Assembly (NCBI GenBank): GCA_964597075.1
Contig: CAZQXC010000086.1
Span: 1-10,680, forward strand
Length of the DNA: 10,680 nt
Direction: 5' to 3'
DNA from: UBA2336 sp964597075
GTDB lineage: Bacteria > Bacteroidota > Bacteroidia > Cytophagales > Cyclobacteriaceae
The notes under the pieces are model-generated. The model did no database searches, was not told the origin of the DNA, and saw nothing but the letters and a program-made list of their open reading frames with translations. How positions within the stretch are numbered: position 1 is the stretch's first letter; the number at the start of each line of letters is the position of its first letter. The translations under genes and the position numbers were made by a program. Positions 1 through 7,108 of the stretch are shown one piece after another.

Positions 1-354
1 AATCTGTCGAAGCTGGCGCTTATAGGTTTCGATATTTTTTGCCGTTGTAACAGCAGGATGCTGGCCGGTTTGAATAGCGTATTGTTCGGCCGGAAGGCCA
101 AAGGCATCAAAGCCCATGGGGTGCAAAACGTTATACCCCTTTAACCGCTTATAACGGGATACAATATCCGAGGCGATATACCCGAGCGGGTGGCCCACAT
201 GCAATCCTGCCCCGGAAGGGTAGGGAAACATATCAAGAACATAGTACTTGGGTTTAGAAGGATTGGCGGTAACCTTATAGAGCCCCTCTTTTTCCCATTT
301 TTCCTGCCATTTCTGCTCGATTCGCTTGATCTCTTCTTTGCTGTATTCCGCCAT
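1..354 (-). CDS. leuS: Leucyl-tRNA synthetase, N-terminal part (cut by window edge)
   Basis: This is the first 118 codons of leucyl-tRNA synthetase, the cytoplasmic class I enzyme that charges tRNA-Leu with leucine using ATP. The reading frame starts at the ATG at 354-352 and stays open to base 1. The N-terminus begins MAEYSKEEIKRIEQKWQ. The class I HIGH signature is present as HVGH at residues 52-55, preceded by DMFPYPSG (41-48), and the LeuS-typical segment HPMGFDAFGLPAEQ lies at 78-91. The KMSKS loop, editing domain and anticodon-binding domain lie outside the window; family members are usually about 800-950 residues. No Shine-Dalgarno sequence precedes the ATG, as is normal in Bacteroidota. 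A TAnnTTTG element about 30 bp upstream is the likely promoter. Identification is secure. Confidence 0.96.
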   Translation of the reverse strand, partial: MAEYSKEEIKRIEQKWQEKWEKEGLYKVTANPSKPKYYVLDMFPYPSGAGLHVGHPLGYIASDIVSRYKRLKGYNVLHPMGFDAFGLPAEQYAIQTGQHPAVTTAKNIETYKRQLRQI

Positions 355-372
355 AGTTGTGTTATTCTGCCT

Positions 373-504
373 TTAGAACCTCCAAAAATAATCCAATACT
401 TGAAAATCCCCATCCGCAATATCAAACAGCTCATCTGTCTGATTCAACAGGCTGGTAACTCCTTTTAGAAAGGGCGCATCATGGTTTGCACTTTTACCGT
501 GAAG
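373..504 (-). pseudogene. Possible C-terminal gene remnant upstream of leuS
   Basis: On the minus strand a 43-codon frame is open from just after a TGA (507-505) to a TAA at 375-373, 18 bp before leuS. Its translation starts LHGKSANHDAPFLKG and ends DGDFQVLDYFWRF. The mixed, acidic and aromatic composition looks like a real protein C-terminus. There is no ATG or GTG in frame, only an internal TTG that would give 24 residues. The sequence further upstream on this strand is occupied by the oppositely oriented receptor gene. I do not recognise the family. It may be the surviving tail of a gene that once preceded leuS, or a chance open frame. Apart from this frame and the leuS -7 motif, I see nothing in 355-523. 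Confidence 0.3.
383..390 (-). promoter_or_regulatory. Putative leuS promoter, -7 element
   Basis: Read on the minus strand this octamer is TATTTTTG, a perfect match to the Bacteroidota -7 consensus TAnnTTTG. It lies about 30 bp before the leuS ATG, which would give a leader of roughly 20-25 nt. No well-spaced -33 TTTG is evident, so the call rests on the -7 motif and its position. Confidence 0.4.
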
Positions 505-523
505 TCAGCCAAAAGCGAGTGTC

Positions 524-2671
524 ATGAAAGCAAATATTATCAGTGTATTACTACTACTTTTAGCGGGTACACTAGCTGCCCAGACTAAAATTTCAGGAAT
601 CGTAACCGATGCTAAGGGTGAACCAGTACCGGGTGCCAACATTATTTTACTCAATACCTATGATGGCACCACTTCGGATGCGTCTGGTGAATATGAATTT
701 GTGACTTCAGAAATAGGGATACAAACGCTGGTAGTAAAGTTCATCGGTTATAAGGAATTCAGACAAACTCTTGACCTCAGTACATCAACGCTTGAAGTAA
801 GCGTGACCCTGAAAGAAGAAATCAATCAACTTGAAGCCGTAACCATAACAGCGGGTGCTTTTGGTGCCAGTGATGAATCGCGCAGAACGATATTTAAAGC
901 TGTTGATATTGCCACCACCGCAGGGGCAACAGCAGATATTGCCGGAGCATTGAATACATTGCCTGGCACACAAAAAGTCGGGGAAGAAGGTCGCCTGTTT
1001 GTACGTGGGGGCAGTGGCAATGAAGCCCGTACTTTTATTGATGGTATGTTGGTATTGGATGCCTACGGCCCTGCAGCACCCAATACACCTTCACGCGGTA
1101 GGTTTCTCCCGTTCATGTTTAAAGGCACCAGTTTCAGCACAGGAGGTTACTCTGCTGAGTATGGTCAGGCCCTTTCATCGGCCTTGGTATTGGATTCAAA
1201 AGACGAGGAACAATTTTCCCGCACCGATATCGGGATACTATCGGTCGGTGCAGATGTAGCCCATACGCAGGCCTGGGATAACGCATCGTGGGCAAGTAAG
1301 ATTGGTTACACAAACATCCGCCCTTACTTTAAACTCATTAGCCAGGAAATAGATTGGGTTAGGCCACCGGAATCGGTAGAAGCCAGTTCGGCTTACCGGC
1401 AGCGAGTGGGGAAGGACGGTATGTTTAAAATTTTTGGAAACTATAATCACTCCAACTTTGCCTTATACGATCATGGTATTGCGGATCCTTCCGTGAAAAT
1501 TTTACAGGATTTAGCCAACAACTTTGGTTATCTCAATGGTTCCTACAAGACTTCACTCAATTCCAAATGGTCAATCCGATCGGGATTATCCTACACGACA
1601 ATTAATAATGATACCCAACTGAATGATTTTAAGTTAACGGAAACCGATAGAGGTATTCATGCCAAACTAGCCTTTGATGGTTCAGTATCCGACAAAGTGG
1701 AAATCCGTTTGGGTGCTGAAATGATTAACCATGATTATGAAGCAAGCGTGGATACATCCGCTATGGCGATAGGATTCAATGAAGTGATCACATCAATCTT
1801 CGCGGAGGCTGATATCTATACCAGTAATACGTTCGTCACGCGTGTGGGTGGACGGGTTGAACATAATAATCTGCTTAATCAGGCCTCCATTGATCCCCGT
1901 ATTTCATTGGCTTATAAAACAGGTAAGAATGGACAGGTTTCAGTGGCCTATGGCAAATTCAGGCAATCTCCCAACAATCAGCTGCTTAGAATGAATAATG
2001 AATTGCAGCCAGAGAAAGCCGACCATTACATTTTGAATTATCAGCATATAGATAATAACCGTACGTTCCGAATTGAAGGGTATTATAAAACGTACAACGA
2101 CCTGGTAAAATTTGAAAACGGTAATTCCGATTTTCTTTCCAACGTGGGCTCGGGTTATGCACGAGGTGTAGAGTTGTTTTGGCGCGACAATCGTAGTATT
2201 CGCAATGTTGATTATTGGGTTTCATATTCCTACCTCGATACAGAACGCGATTACCTCAATACTCCCTACGCGGTAACGCCTTCTTTTGCTTCTGCGCATA
2301 ATTTCTCCATTGTGTACAAACACTTTATTACTAAGTTGAAATCTCAACTCGGATTTACATATTCCTTTGCCAGCGGCAGACCCTATAATGATCCGAACCA
2401 AGATCAATTTAATAATGGTAAAACAAAGAGCTACCAGGATTTGAGTGGAAATATTGCTTACCTGCCAAAGCCATCGCTAATCGTTTATTTCTCCTGCACT
2501 AATTTGCTGGGCCGCGATAACATTTTTGGTTATCAGTACAGTAGAGAACCTAATGATGAAGGTGTATTCGTTAACCGACCAATACGCCAGGCTGCACCTC
2601 GATTTGTATTTCTTGGAGTATTTATAACCCTATCAAAAAATAAATCAATTAATCAATTACCGAGTCTCTAA
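524..2671 (+). CDS. TonB-dependent outer-membrane receptor with carboxypeptidase-like N-terminal domain
   Basis: This is a 715-residue outer-membrane receptor predicted to import a ligand using TonB/ExbBD energy. A signal peptide occupies residues 1-19 (hydrophobic LLLLLAGTLA, cleavage near AAQ). A carboxypeptidase-D-regulatory-like beta domain follows at about 22-97 (ISGIVTDAKGEPVPGANI). Next comes the TonB-box-like stretch LEAVTITA (103-110), then a plug domain at about 120-225 with LFVRGGSGNEARTFIDG and GGYSAEYGQALSSALVLDSK. The rest is a beta-barrel ending in RFVFLGVFITL. The chain then continues for a 12-residue polar tail instead of ending on the usual aromatic residue. No SusD partner is nearby, which argues against a glycan-utilisation pair. 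A TPR-like gene follows after 11 bp, so the two are probably co-transcribed. The ligand is unknown. The start was chosen because it opens directly into the signal peptide. Confidence 0.93.
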   Translation: MKANIISVLLLLLAGTLAAQTKISGIVTDAKGEPVPGANIILLNTYDGTTSDASGEYEFVTSEIGIQTLVVKFIGYKEFRQTLDLSTSTLEVSVTLKEEINQLEAVTITAGAFGASDESRRTIFKAVDIATTAGATADIAGALNTLPGTQKVGEEGRLFVRGGSGNEARTFIDGMLVLDAYGPAAPNTPSRGRFLPFMFKGTSFSTGGYSAEYGQALSSALVLDSKDEEQFSRTDIGILSVGADVAHTQAWDNASWASKIGYTNIRPYFKLISQEIDWVRPPESVEASSAYRQRVGKDGMFKIFGNYNHSNFALYDHGIADPSVKILQDLANNFGYLNGSYKTSLNSKWSIRSGLSYTTINNDTQLNDFKLTETDRGIHAKLAFDGSVSDKVEIRLGAEMINHDYEASVDTSAMAIGFNEVITSIFAEADIYTSNTFVTRVGGRVEHNNLLNQASIDPRISLAYKTGKNGQVSVAYGKFRQSPNNQLLRMNNELQPEKADHYILNYQHIDNNRTFRIEGYYKTYNDLVKFENGNSDFLSNVGSGYARGVELFWRDNRSIRNVDYWVSYSYLDTERDYLNTPYAVTPSFASAHNFSIVYKHFITKLKSQLGFTYSFASGRPYNDPNQDQFNNGKTKSYQDLSGNIAYLPKPSLIVYFSCTNLLGRDNIFGYQYSREPNDEGVFVNRPIRQAAPRFVFLGVFITLSKNKSINQLPSL

Positions 2672-2682
2672 CCATTACCATT

Positions 2683-3330
2683 ATGAAAACTATGAACATC
2701 ATTCCACTTTTTTTGTTGGCTTTGTCGCTACTGGCGTATAAGGCTGCAGCAAATGATCGCTACACCGAGTCAATGCAGAAAAACATCCAGACGGTTTACA
2801 CGGCTAAAACAAGTGATGAGCTTCAGTCAGCTGTTAATGCTTTTGAACGTATCGGTGAAGCCGAGAAAAGCAAATGGGAACCCTTTTATTATGCCAGCTT
2901 TGGCTATGTGATGATGGCAACACGCGAAAAGGAAGCTCAGAAAAAGGATGCTTACCTCGACCTGGCAATTAAAGCCATAGAAAAGGCAAATACTATCAAT
3001 CCTGGTGAATCCGAAATTGTAGCGTTGGAGGGATTTGTTCACATGATCCGTGTTACAGTAAATCCTGCTTCACGCGGCCAGCAATATTCTGGCATGGCTA
3101 TGCAGTCGTTTGGTAAGGCTGTGGCTATAAATCCTGATAATCCACGGGCGCTTAGCCTTATGGCACAAATGCAATATGGAACCGCCCAGTTTTTTGGTTC
3201 ACCAACAACAGAAGCCTGCAGTACGTTGCAAAAAGCCCTTGAAAAATTCGACAACTATTCATCAGAAAATCCGCTTGCTCCGCAGTGGGGAAGAAACATG
3301 GCTGAAGGTATGAAGGAGAAGTGTAAATGA
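2683..3330 (+). CDS. Secreted TPR-like protein, companion of the receptor
   Basis: This 215-residue protein is probably periplasmic. Residues 5-23 form a signal peptide (IIPLFLLALSLLAYKAAA). The mature part is helical and TPR-like: a helix pair around 92-118 (AIKAIEKANTINPGESEIVALEG) and another around 138-165 (AMQSFGKAVAINPDNPRALSLMAQ), each with the Asn-Pro turn typical of TPR units. The C-terminal block holds FFGSPTTEAC, ALEKFDNYSSENPLAPQWG and a terminal Cys. From memory, this block resembles a Bacteroidota family often found beside TonB-dependent receptors; I cannot confirm that by search. Two cysteines (C179 and C214) could form a disulfide. The gene begins 11 bp after the receptor stop, so the two are likely translated from one mRNA. 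It may be an adaptor for the receptor, but no enzymatic function is visible. An internal ATG at codon 4 is an equally usable start. Confidence 0.8.
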   Translation: MKTMNIIPLFLLALSLLAYKAAANDRYTESMQKNIQTVYTAKTSDELQSAVNAFERIGEAEKSKWEPFYYASFGYVMMATREKEAQKKDAYLDLAIKAIEKANTINPGESEIVALEGFVHMIRVTVNPASRGQQYSGMAMQSFGKAVAINPDNPRALSLMAQMQYGTAQFFGSPTTEACSTLQKALEKFDNYSSENPLAPQWGRNMAEGMKEKCK

Positions 3331-3331
3331 G

Positions 3332-3416
3332 TGGCGCGTAGCGTGTTCCGGATTCCGTGATTTAAATCAACAACAGTACCCCGTAACTCGTACCTCGTAA
3401 CCCGAACCCCTTACCC
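3332..3416 (+). repeat. Degenerate heptamer repeats around a 10-bp palindrome
   Basis: The gap between the TPR gene and the DUF2306-like gene is built of 7-base units. Six units of the CGTAACC type start at 3375, 3382, 3389, 3396, 3403 and 3410, and the last abuts the ATG at 3417. Upstream, units of G-rich type (GTGTTCC at 3343, GGATTCC at 3350, flanked by diverged units) run in what looks like the opposite orientation. The perfect palindrome GATTTAAATC lies between the two runs at 3359-3368. No Shine-Dalgarno sequence or promoter is visible here. Confidence 0.6.
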
Positions 3417-3845
3417 ATGATATACCTACTCACATATACCCACATCTTTGCCGGGATAATTTTGTTGATTGTTGCACCGTATGCTATGGTGGTGCGTACA
3501 GGTGGCGCTGCCCATCGTTTCTGTAAAGGTCAGGCTTCCCTTGGGTTGCTGGCCGCAGGTTTCGGCTTTGGTGGAATGCTTGTGGTCTGGTCGGAATTGA
3601 AACCTTACATTAAACCACCACAGGATAAATTCGATTGGTTCTATAGCCACATGGGCAACATGATGGGTGGTTTTATTGCTTCGGTAACCGCTTTTTCTGC
3701 ACAAGTGATGAACTTTCGTCCAGGGGTAATGCAGTGGATTTGGCCTAGCTTGGTTAGGGTATCCTTGATTATTTATTGGATACAAACTCACCGGAAAAAG
3801 TTAAATTCGGGTAAACCATTAGCAAAGTTTATTCAAATGCGTTAA
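3417..3845 (+). CDS. DUF2306-like small membrane protein, apparently internally shortened
   Basis: This 142-residue inner-membrane protein has four hydrophobic segments at about 4-25, 39-60, 78-98 and 105-121. The N-terminal pattern H-x(3)-G-x(8)-PyAMVVrtGGaaHR (residues 9-34) and the C-terminal pattern PPQDKFDWFYSHMGNMMGG, then FIASVTAFSAQV and WPSLVRVSLIIYW, resemble the two ends of DUF2306-type proteins. Those usually have more helices and around 200 residues. Here the HR motif runs directly into the segment GLLAAGFGFGGM that I would expect later, so a middle section of perhaps 50-70 residues seems absent without loss of frame. Function is unknown. It lies between the TPR gene and the kinase gene (18 bp to the latter), suggesting a link to the sensor or receptor. 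The ATG follows heptamer repeats with no ribosome-binding site. The family call is from memory of motifs. Confidence 0.7.
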   Translation: MIYLLTYTHIFAGIILLIVAPYAMVVRTGGAAHRFCKGQASLGLLAAGFGFGGMLVVWSELKPYIKPPQDKFDWFYSHMGNMMGGFIASVTAFSAQVMNFRPGVMQWIWPSLVRVSLIIYWIQTHRKKLNSGKPLAKFIQMR

Positions 3846-3863
3846 GGTATCTTATCTTGTCCT

Positions 3864-4877
3864 ATGGAAATTTCAAATGCTGTAAAACGAGAAGCTCGGG
3901 ATGTGCTGTTGCTGTTGTTGCTTGGTTTATTAATGACTGTCGTTTTAGGATACACGAAAAGTAAGCAACAATTTTGGATAGTTGGATCATTTACAGGCTT
4001 GATGTGGGTCTTCTTGTGGAAGGGTAACGGGCTTATCAGCGGTATAATATCTGACCGTATTAACTGGCTGAAAGCACCCGTTAAAAGCCTAGCCTTCCTC
4101 TCGATGGGTAGTATAGTCTATACGATAAGCAGTATTCTTCTGCTTGTAAAATTTTACGAATGGGCGTTTGATGTTGATTTTGGAAAATCTGAAGGTATGG
4201 TATATTCCGCTATCGTCATCACCATCATTATCTCTTTATTTATGCACGGCCGTTCTTTTTTGCTGGAATGGAAACAAAGTGCATTGGATGCAGAAAAATT
4301 AAAACGAGAAAATGTAACTGCTCGTTATGAGAGCCTGAAAAATCAGGTTAACCCTCATTTCATGTTCAATAGCTTTAATGCACTCACCAATCTGGTCTAT
4401 GAAGATCAGGACCTGGCCGCCAAGTTCATCAAGCAACTTTCTGAAGTATATCGTTACGTGTTGGATACACGCAATCGTGAATTGGTTTCGAAAGTAGAAG
4501 AATTAAAGTTTCTGGAGTCATATCTCTTTTTGCAAAAAATACGCTTTGGTGAAAATCTTAAGGTTTCGATTGCATTAGAAAAAGTAAAAACTGATTTTCC
4601 TCCACTGGTACTACAAATGCTTATTGAGAACGCAATAAAACATAATGTTATCTCTAGTGAACAACCATTGAAAGTAAAAATATATTCAGCTAACGATTTC
4701 ATCATAGTTGAAAATAATTTGCAAAAAAAGAAAGTTCTCGCGGAAGAGTCTGCCGGAGTTGGACTTAATAATATCCGATTGCGATATGAGTTTTTGTCGA
4801 GTAAAAAAACTGAAGTGGAAGAGCTGGCAGGTAAGTTTATTGTACGCATTCCGATAGTGGAACAGATTGATGCTTAA
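3864..4877 (+). CDS. LytS-type sensor histidine kinase
   Basis: This 337-residue inner-membrane histidine kinase belongs to the LytS/YehU family (His_kinase plus HATPase). Four transmembrane helices at about 12-30, 36-53, 73-96 and 112-130 form the sensor part; there is no large periplasmic domain, so the signal is probably sensed in or near the membrane. A short coiled linker (133-158) leads to the phosphoacceptor motif QVNPHFMFNSFNAL (161-174), with His165 the likely phosphorylation site. The ATP-binding N-box is LIENAIKHN (253-261) and the G-box is SAGVGLNNIRLR (296-307). All key residues appear intact. The partner is the LytTR regulator starting 3 bp after this stop. Co-location with the TonB receptor suggests it regulates or senses the envelope module; the signal is unknown. 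No Shine-Dalgarno sequence is seen before the ATG. Confidence 0.93.
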   Translation: MEISNAVKREARDVLLLLLLGLLMTVVLGYTKSKQQFWIVGSFTGLMWVFLWKGNGLISGIISDRINWLKAPVKSLAFLSMGSIVYTISSILLLVKFYEWAFDVDFGKSEGMVYSAIVITIIISLFMHGRSFLLEWKQSALDAEKLKRENVTARYESLKNQVNPHFMFNSFNALTNLVYEDQDLAAKFIKQLSEVYRYVLDTRNRELVSKVEELKFLESYLFLQKIRFGENLKVSIALEKVKTDFPPLVLQMLIENAIKHNVISSEQPLKVKIYSANDFIIVENNLQKKKVLAEESAGVGLNNIRLRYEFLSSKKTEVEELAGKFIVRIPIVEQIDA

Positions 4878-4880
4878 GCT

Positions 4881-5645
4881 ATGCATGTATTGATTATTGA
4901 AGACGAAATCCATGCGGCCAGGCGATTAGAAAAACTGGTACGTGAAGTTATTCCTGAAGCCATCATATCCGGCACAGTGGATGGTGTTAAGAGTTCTGTA
5001 AAGTGGTTGAATACTCATCCGGCACCTGATTTAATTCTTATGGATATACAGTTAGGTGATGGATTGAGTTTTGAAATCTTTGAATTGGTTGATGTAAAGT
5101 CACCTGTAATTTTTACGACAGCCTATGACGAGTATGCACTCAAGGCGTTTAAGGTGAACAGTATTGACTATATATTGAAACCAGTTGATAAAGATGAACT
5201 TCAGGCAGCCATAAAAAAATTCAAGACACTGCTACATGACAAGCATGATTATGACAACAAAATTTCCGAGAGTATCAGTAAAGTGGTAGAATTCCTATCC
5301 AAAAAGTACAAAGAACGCTTTGTGGTAAAAGTAGGTGAACACCTGAGAACCATTGAAGTGAAGGATATTCAATACGTGTATAGTTCCGATAAAGCAACCT
5401 TTTGCCATACCCGGGATGATCGCAACCATATTCTTGATTTTACCATGGATCAATTGGAGGGAATTTTAGATCCCGCTGTCTTCTTTAGAATCAATCGCAA
5501 ATTTATGGTAAGTTCTTCATCGATTAAGGATATTATCAGTTATACCAATAGCCGCTTAAAGATTGTGCTCAATGGATTACAGGATAATGACATTATTGTT
5601 GCCAGGGAGCGGGTGCAGGAGTTTAAACGGTGGCTGGACCGGTAG
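4881..5645 (+). CDS. LytTR-family DNA-binding response regulator
   Basis: This is a 254-residue cytoplasmic transcription regulator. The receiver domain (1-115) has the acidic pocket E7/D8/E9, the phosphoacceptor Asp55 in LILMDIQ, the switch Thr79/Thr80 in VIFTTAYDEYALKAF, and Lys100-Pro101. A linker with helical character (115-143) connects to a LytTR domain (about 146-253) with the characteristic core FFRINRKFMVSSSSI (201-215), RLKIVLNG (225-232) and VARERVQEFKRWL (240-252). LytTR domains bind direct repeats upstream of target promoters. The gene follows the kinase after 3 bp and is surely co-transcribed and paired with it. The likely target is this operon, but I could not identify a convincing repeat pair upstream of 524. 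Its stop is only 5 bp from the stop of the convergent CheY-like gene. Confidence 0.95.
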   Translation: MHVLIIEDEIHAARRLEKLVREVIPEAIISGTVDGVKSSVKWLNTHPAPDLILMDIQLGDGLSFEIFELVDVKSPVIFTTAYDEYALKAFKVNSIDYILKPVDKDELQAAIKKFKTLLHDKHDYDNKISESISKVVEFLSKKYKERFVVKVGEHLRTIEVKDIQYVYSSDKATFCHTRDDRNHILDFTMDQLEGILDPAVFFRINRKFMVSSSSIKDIISYTNSRLKIVLNGLQDNDIIVARERVQEFKRWLDR

Positions 5646-5650
5646 TTTTG

Positions 5651-6055
5651 CTATTCTTTACCTAAAAGCTTTTTCAGTTTGTCAATATCACTTTGCTTAA
5701 TAGGCTTGGTAATATATTGAATCACATTTTTGTGTTCGAAAGCCTGATCCTTGTCGTGTTTGTTATTTGAACTGGTAAGCACTACAATTTGTGATTTTTC
5801 TTTAATGCTTGGGTCCATTTTCTCGAAGCTTTCCAGAAATCCAAAGCCGTCAATATTGGGCATATTCAGGTCTAGAAATATGATGTCGGGCGGGGAGCCA
5901 TTTGCGTGGCTATTTAACGAATCAATTGCCTCTTGCGCTGATTTAAAGGCAATTAGGTTATTCGTAAAACTATAAACCTCCAGAAATCTCTGTTGAATGA
6001 AAAGATCAATCTCACTATCGTCAATCAATACTGTTGTGTCAACTACCCTTTCCAT
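5651..6055 (-). CDS. Stand-alone CheY-like response regulator receiver
   Basis: This 134-residue single receiver domain has no output domain. The acidic pair is Asp12/Asp13 (VLIDDSEID), the phosphoacceptor is Asp62 in IIFLDLNMPNIDGFGFLE, the switch residue is Thr94 in VVLTSSNN, and the conserved lysine is Lys117 in YITKPI. All catalytic positions are present, so it should be phosphorylated and act by protein-protein contact or in a phosphorelay, as Rcp1/CheY-type proteins do. It faces the LytTR regulator tail to tail and has its own promoter region in 6056-6130. A weak match TATGTTTA (minus strand, 6093-6086) to the -7 consensus sits about 30 bp before the ATG. Its kinase cannot be identified here; the neighbouring LytS-type kinase is a possibility only by proximity. 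Confidence 0.92.
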   Translation of the reverse strand: MERVVDTTVLIDDSEIDLFIQQRFLEVYSFTNNLIAFKSAQEAIDSLNSHANGSPPDIIFLDLNMPNIDGFGFLESFEKMDPSIKEKSQIVVLTSSNNKHDKDQAFEHKNVIQYITKPIKQSDIDKLKKLLGKE

Positions 6056-6199
6056 GATTATAGCACAATAAAGCCGTTTATAGAATAAACATAATACAAA
6101 TCACGCAGAAAGGAAAAATTGGCCTAAAAAATGTTTTTTTTGCGTTTTTATGGCAACAAAAAATGTAGTAAAATTGAACTATTAAAACTAACCGAAACC

Positions 6200-7087
6200 A
6201 TGAATTCTAAAAACGCCCTGTATTTATTTTTCTCTGTTACACTTATTCTCGGTCTAAATGGTTGTGGATCATCGGGTGATAAGAACAAAAATCCGGATGA
6301 ATTTAAGGAAGCTGAAGAGAGTCTTCGCACTACCATCGAGGATGTAGTTTATAATATTCCATCTCCTACTGAAATACCCTATCTTATCCAACAAACCGGT
6401 GCTGAGTTTAATCAAGGCTTGTTAAATTCACGTGACAAAGCTGATCAATATATGAACCGTACGGATAAGGCCTCCCTTAACCTTGGGGTGTATACAGCCG
6501 ATATTGGTTACCTTACTTCTTATGATAAAACACAGGAAGCTATTGAGTATCTGAATGCCTGTAAAACACTGGCGGATTACCTGGGGGTAATTGGAACTTT
6601 TGATATTGAAATATTAAAGAGATTCGAGGCCAACATTTCGAATAAGGATTCACTAGCGAGTTTGCTGGATGAGTCAATCCGACAAACAGAAAAATTCCTT
6701 AGAGATGATACACGCAGTAAACAGGCAGCGCTTGTTGTGGCAGGTAGTTTTGTTGAGGGCTTGTATATCTCAACCGGGCTGGTTAATTCTTATCCAAAAG
6801 ATATTCTGCCTACCGATGCGCGTAACATAATATTAACACCGGTAATTCAGGTAATTCTTAATCAAAAGAAATCAGTGTCTGAATTATTGAAAATGCTTTC
6901 CGCAATAGAACAAACAGATCCGGTAAGTGGAATGGTACGTGATTTGAAAGAACTTGAAGAAGCTTACAATGCATTAGATATTGAAGAGAAAATAAAGAAC
7001 AATCGTGCGGACATGGTGCTGAGTGATAATAACCTGGAAACCATTTCTGTAGTAGTGGCTAAAATGAGAAAAACGATTGTGGAATAA
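6200..7087 (+). CDS. Conserved lipoprotein of unknown function
   Basis: This 295-residue lipoprotein opens with a type II signal peptide (MNSKNALYLFFSVTLILG) and the lipobox LNGC, with Cys22 the lipidation site, followed by GSSGDKNKNPDE. An upstream in-frame ATG at 6131 would add 23 charged residues before the signal sequence, so 6200 is preferred. The mature protein is largely alpha-helical. It has conspicuous blocks LGVYTADIGYLTSYDKTQEAIEYLNACK (about 95-122) and AALVVAGSFVEGLYISTGLV (about 176-195), and a coiled-coil-like C-terminal third rich in Glu and Lys. I recognise the blocks as characteristic of an uncharacterised Bacteroidota family but can assign no function. A weak promoter match (TAAAATTG, 6169-6176) lies upstream. 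Translation ends in tandem TAA TAA, followed by an intrinsic terminator. The next gene encodes an ABC fusion on the same strand. Confidence 0.82.
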   Translation: MNSKNALYLFFSVTLILGLNGCGSSGDKNKNPDEFKEAEESLRTTIEDVVYNIPSPTEIPYLIQQTGAEFNQGLLNSRDKADQYMNRTDKASLNLGVYTADIGYLTSYDKTQEAIEYLNACKTLADYLGVIGTFDIEILKRFEANISNKDSLASLLDESIRQTEKFLRDDTRSKQAALVVAGSFVEGLYISTGLVNSYPKDILPTDARNIILTPVIQVILNQKKSVSELLKMLSAIEQTDPVSGMVRDLKELEEAYNALDIEEKIKNNRADMVLSDNNLETISVVVAKMRKTIVE

Positions 7088-7108
7088 TAAAGTATAGTGC
7101 CGTTATAG

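Noticed and set aside
141..434. 97-codon minus-strand open frame overlapping leuS in another frame
   Set aside because: It runs through leuS codons out of frame, and its translation has no family resemblance.
190..468. 92-codon plus-strand open frame across the leuS start
   Set aside because: It overlaps the unmistakable leuS frame on the other strand, and its proline/phenylalanine-rich translation is the usual antisense shadow.
2636..2671. Polar C-terminal tail of the receptor considered as a frameshift read-through
   Set aside because: The frame is uninterrupted, the tail is short, and the last barrel strand is intact, so a native extension is simpler.
524..2671. SusC-type glycan importer assignment
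   Set aside because: No SusD gene follows, and the 715-residue length is shorter than typical SusC proteins of about 1000 residues.
3375..3416. Short repeated units considered as a CRISPR array
   Set aside because: The units are 7 bases long, contiguous and without spacers.
3426..3791. 121-codon minus-strand frame opposite the DUF2306-like gene
   Set aside because: It is His/Asn/Gln-rich shadow sequence, whereas the plus-strand frame has clear membrane helices and family motifs.
4454..4849. 131-codon minus-strand frame opposite the histidine kinase
   Set aside because: It lies entirely within intact kinase catalytic motifs on the plus strand.
6131..6199. Upstream ATG extending the lipoprotein by 23 residues
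   Set aside because: The extension is charged and would bury the type II signal peptide; starting at 6200 gives a standard lipoprotein N-terminus.
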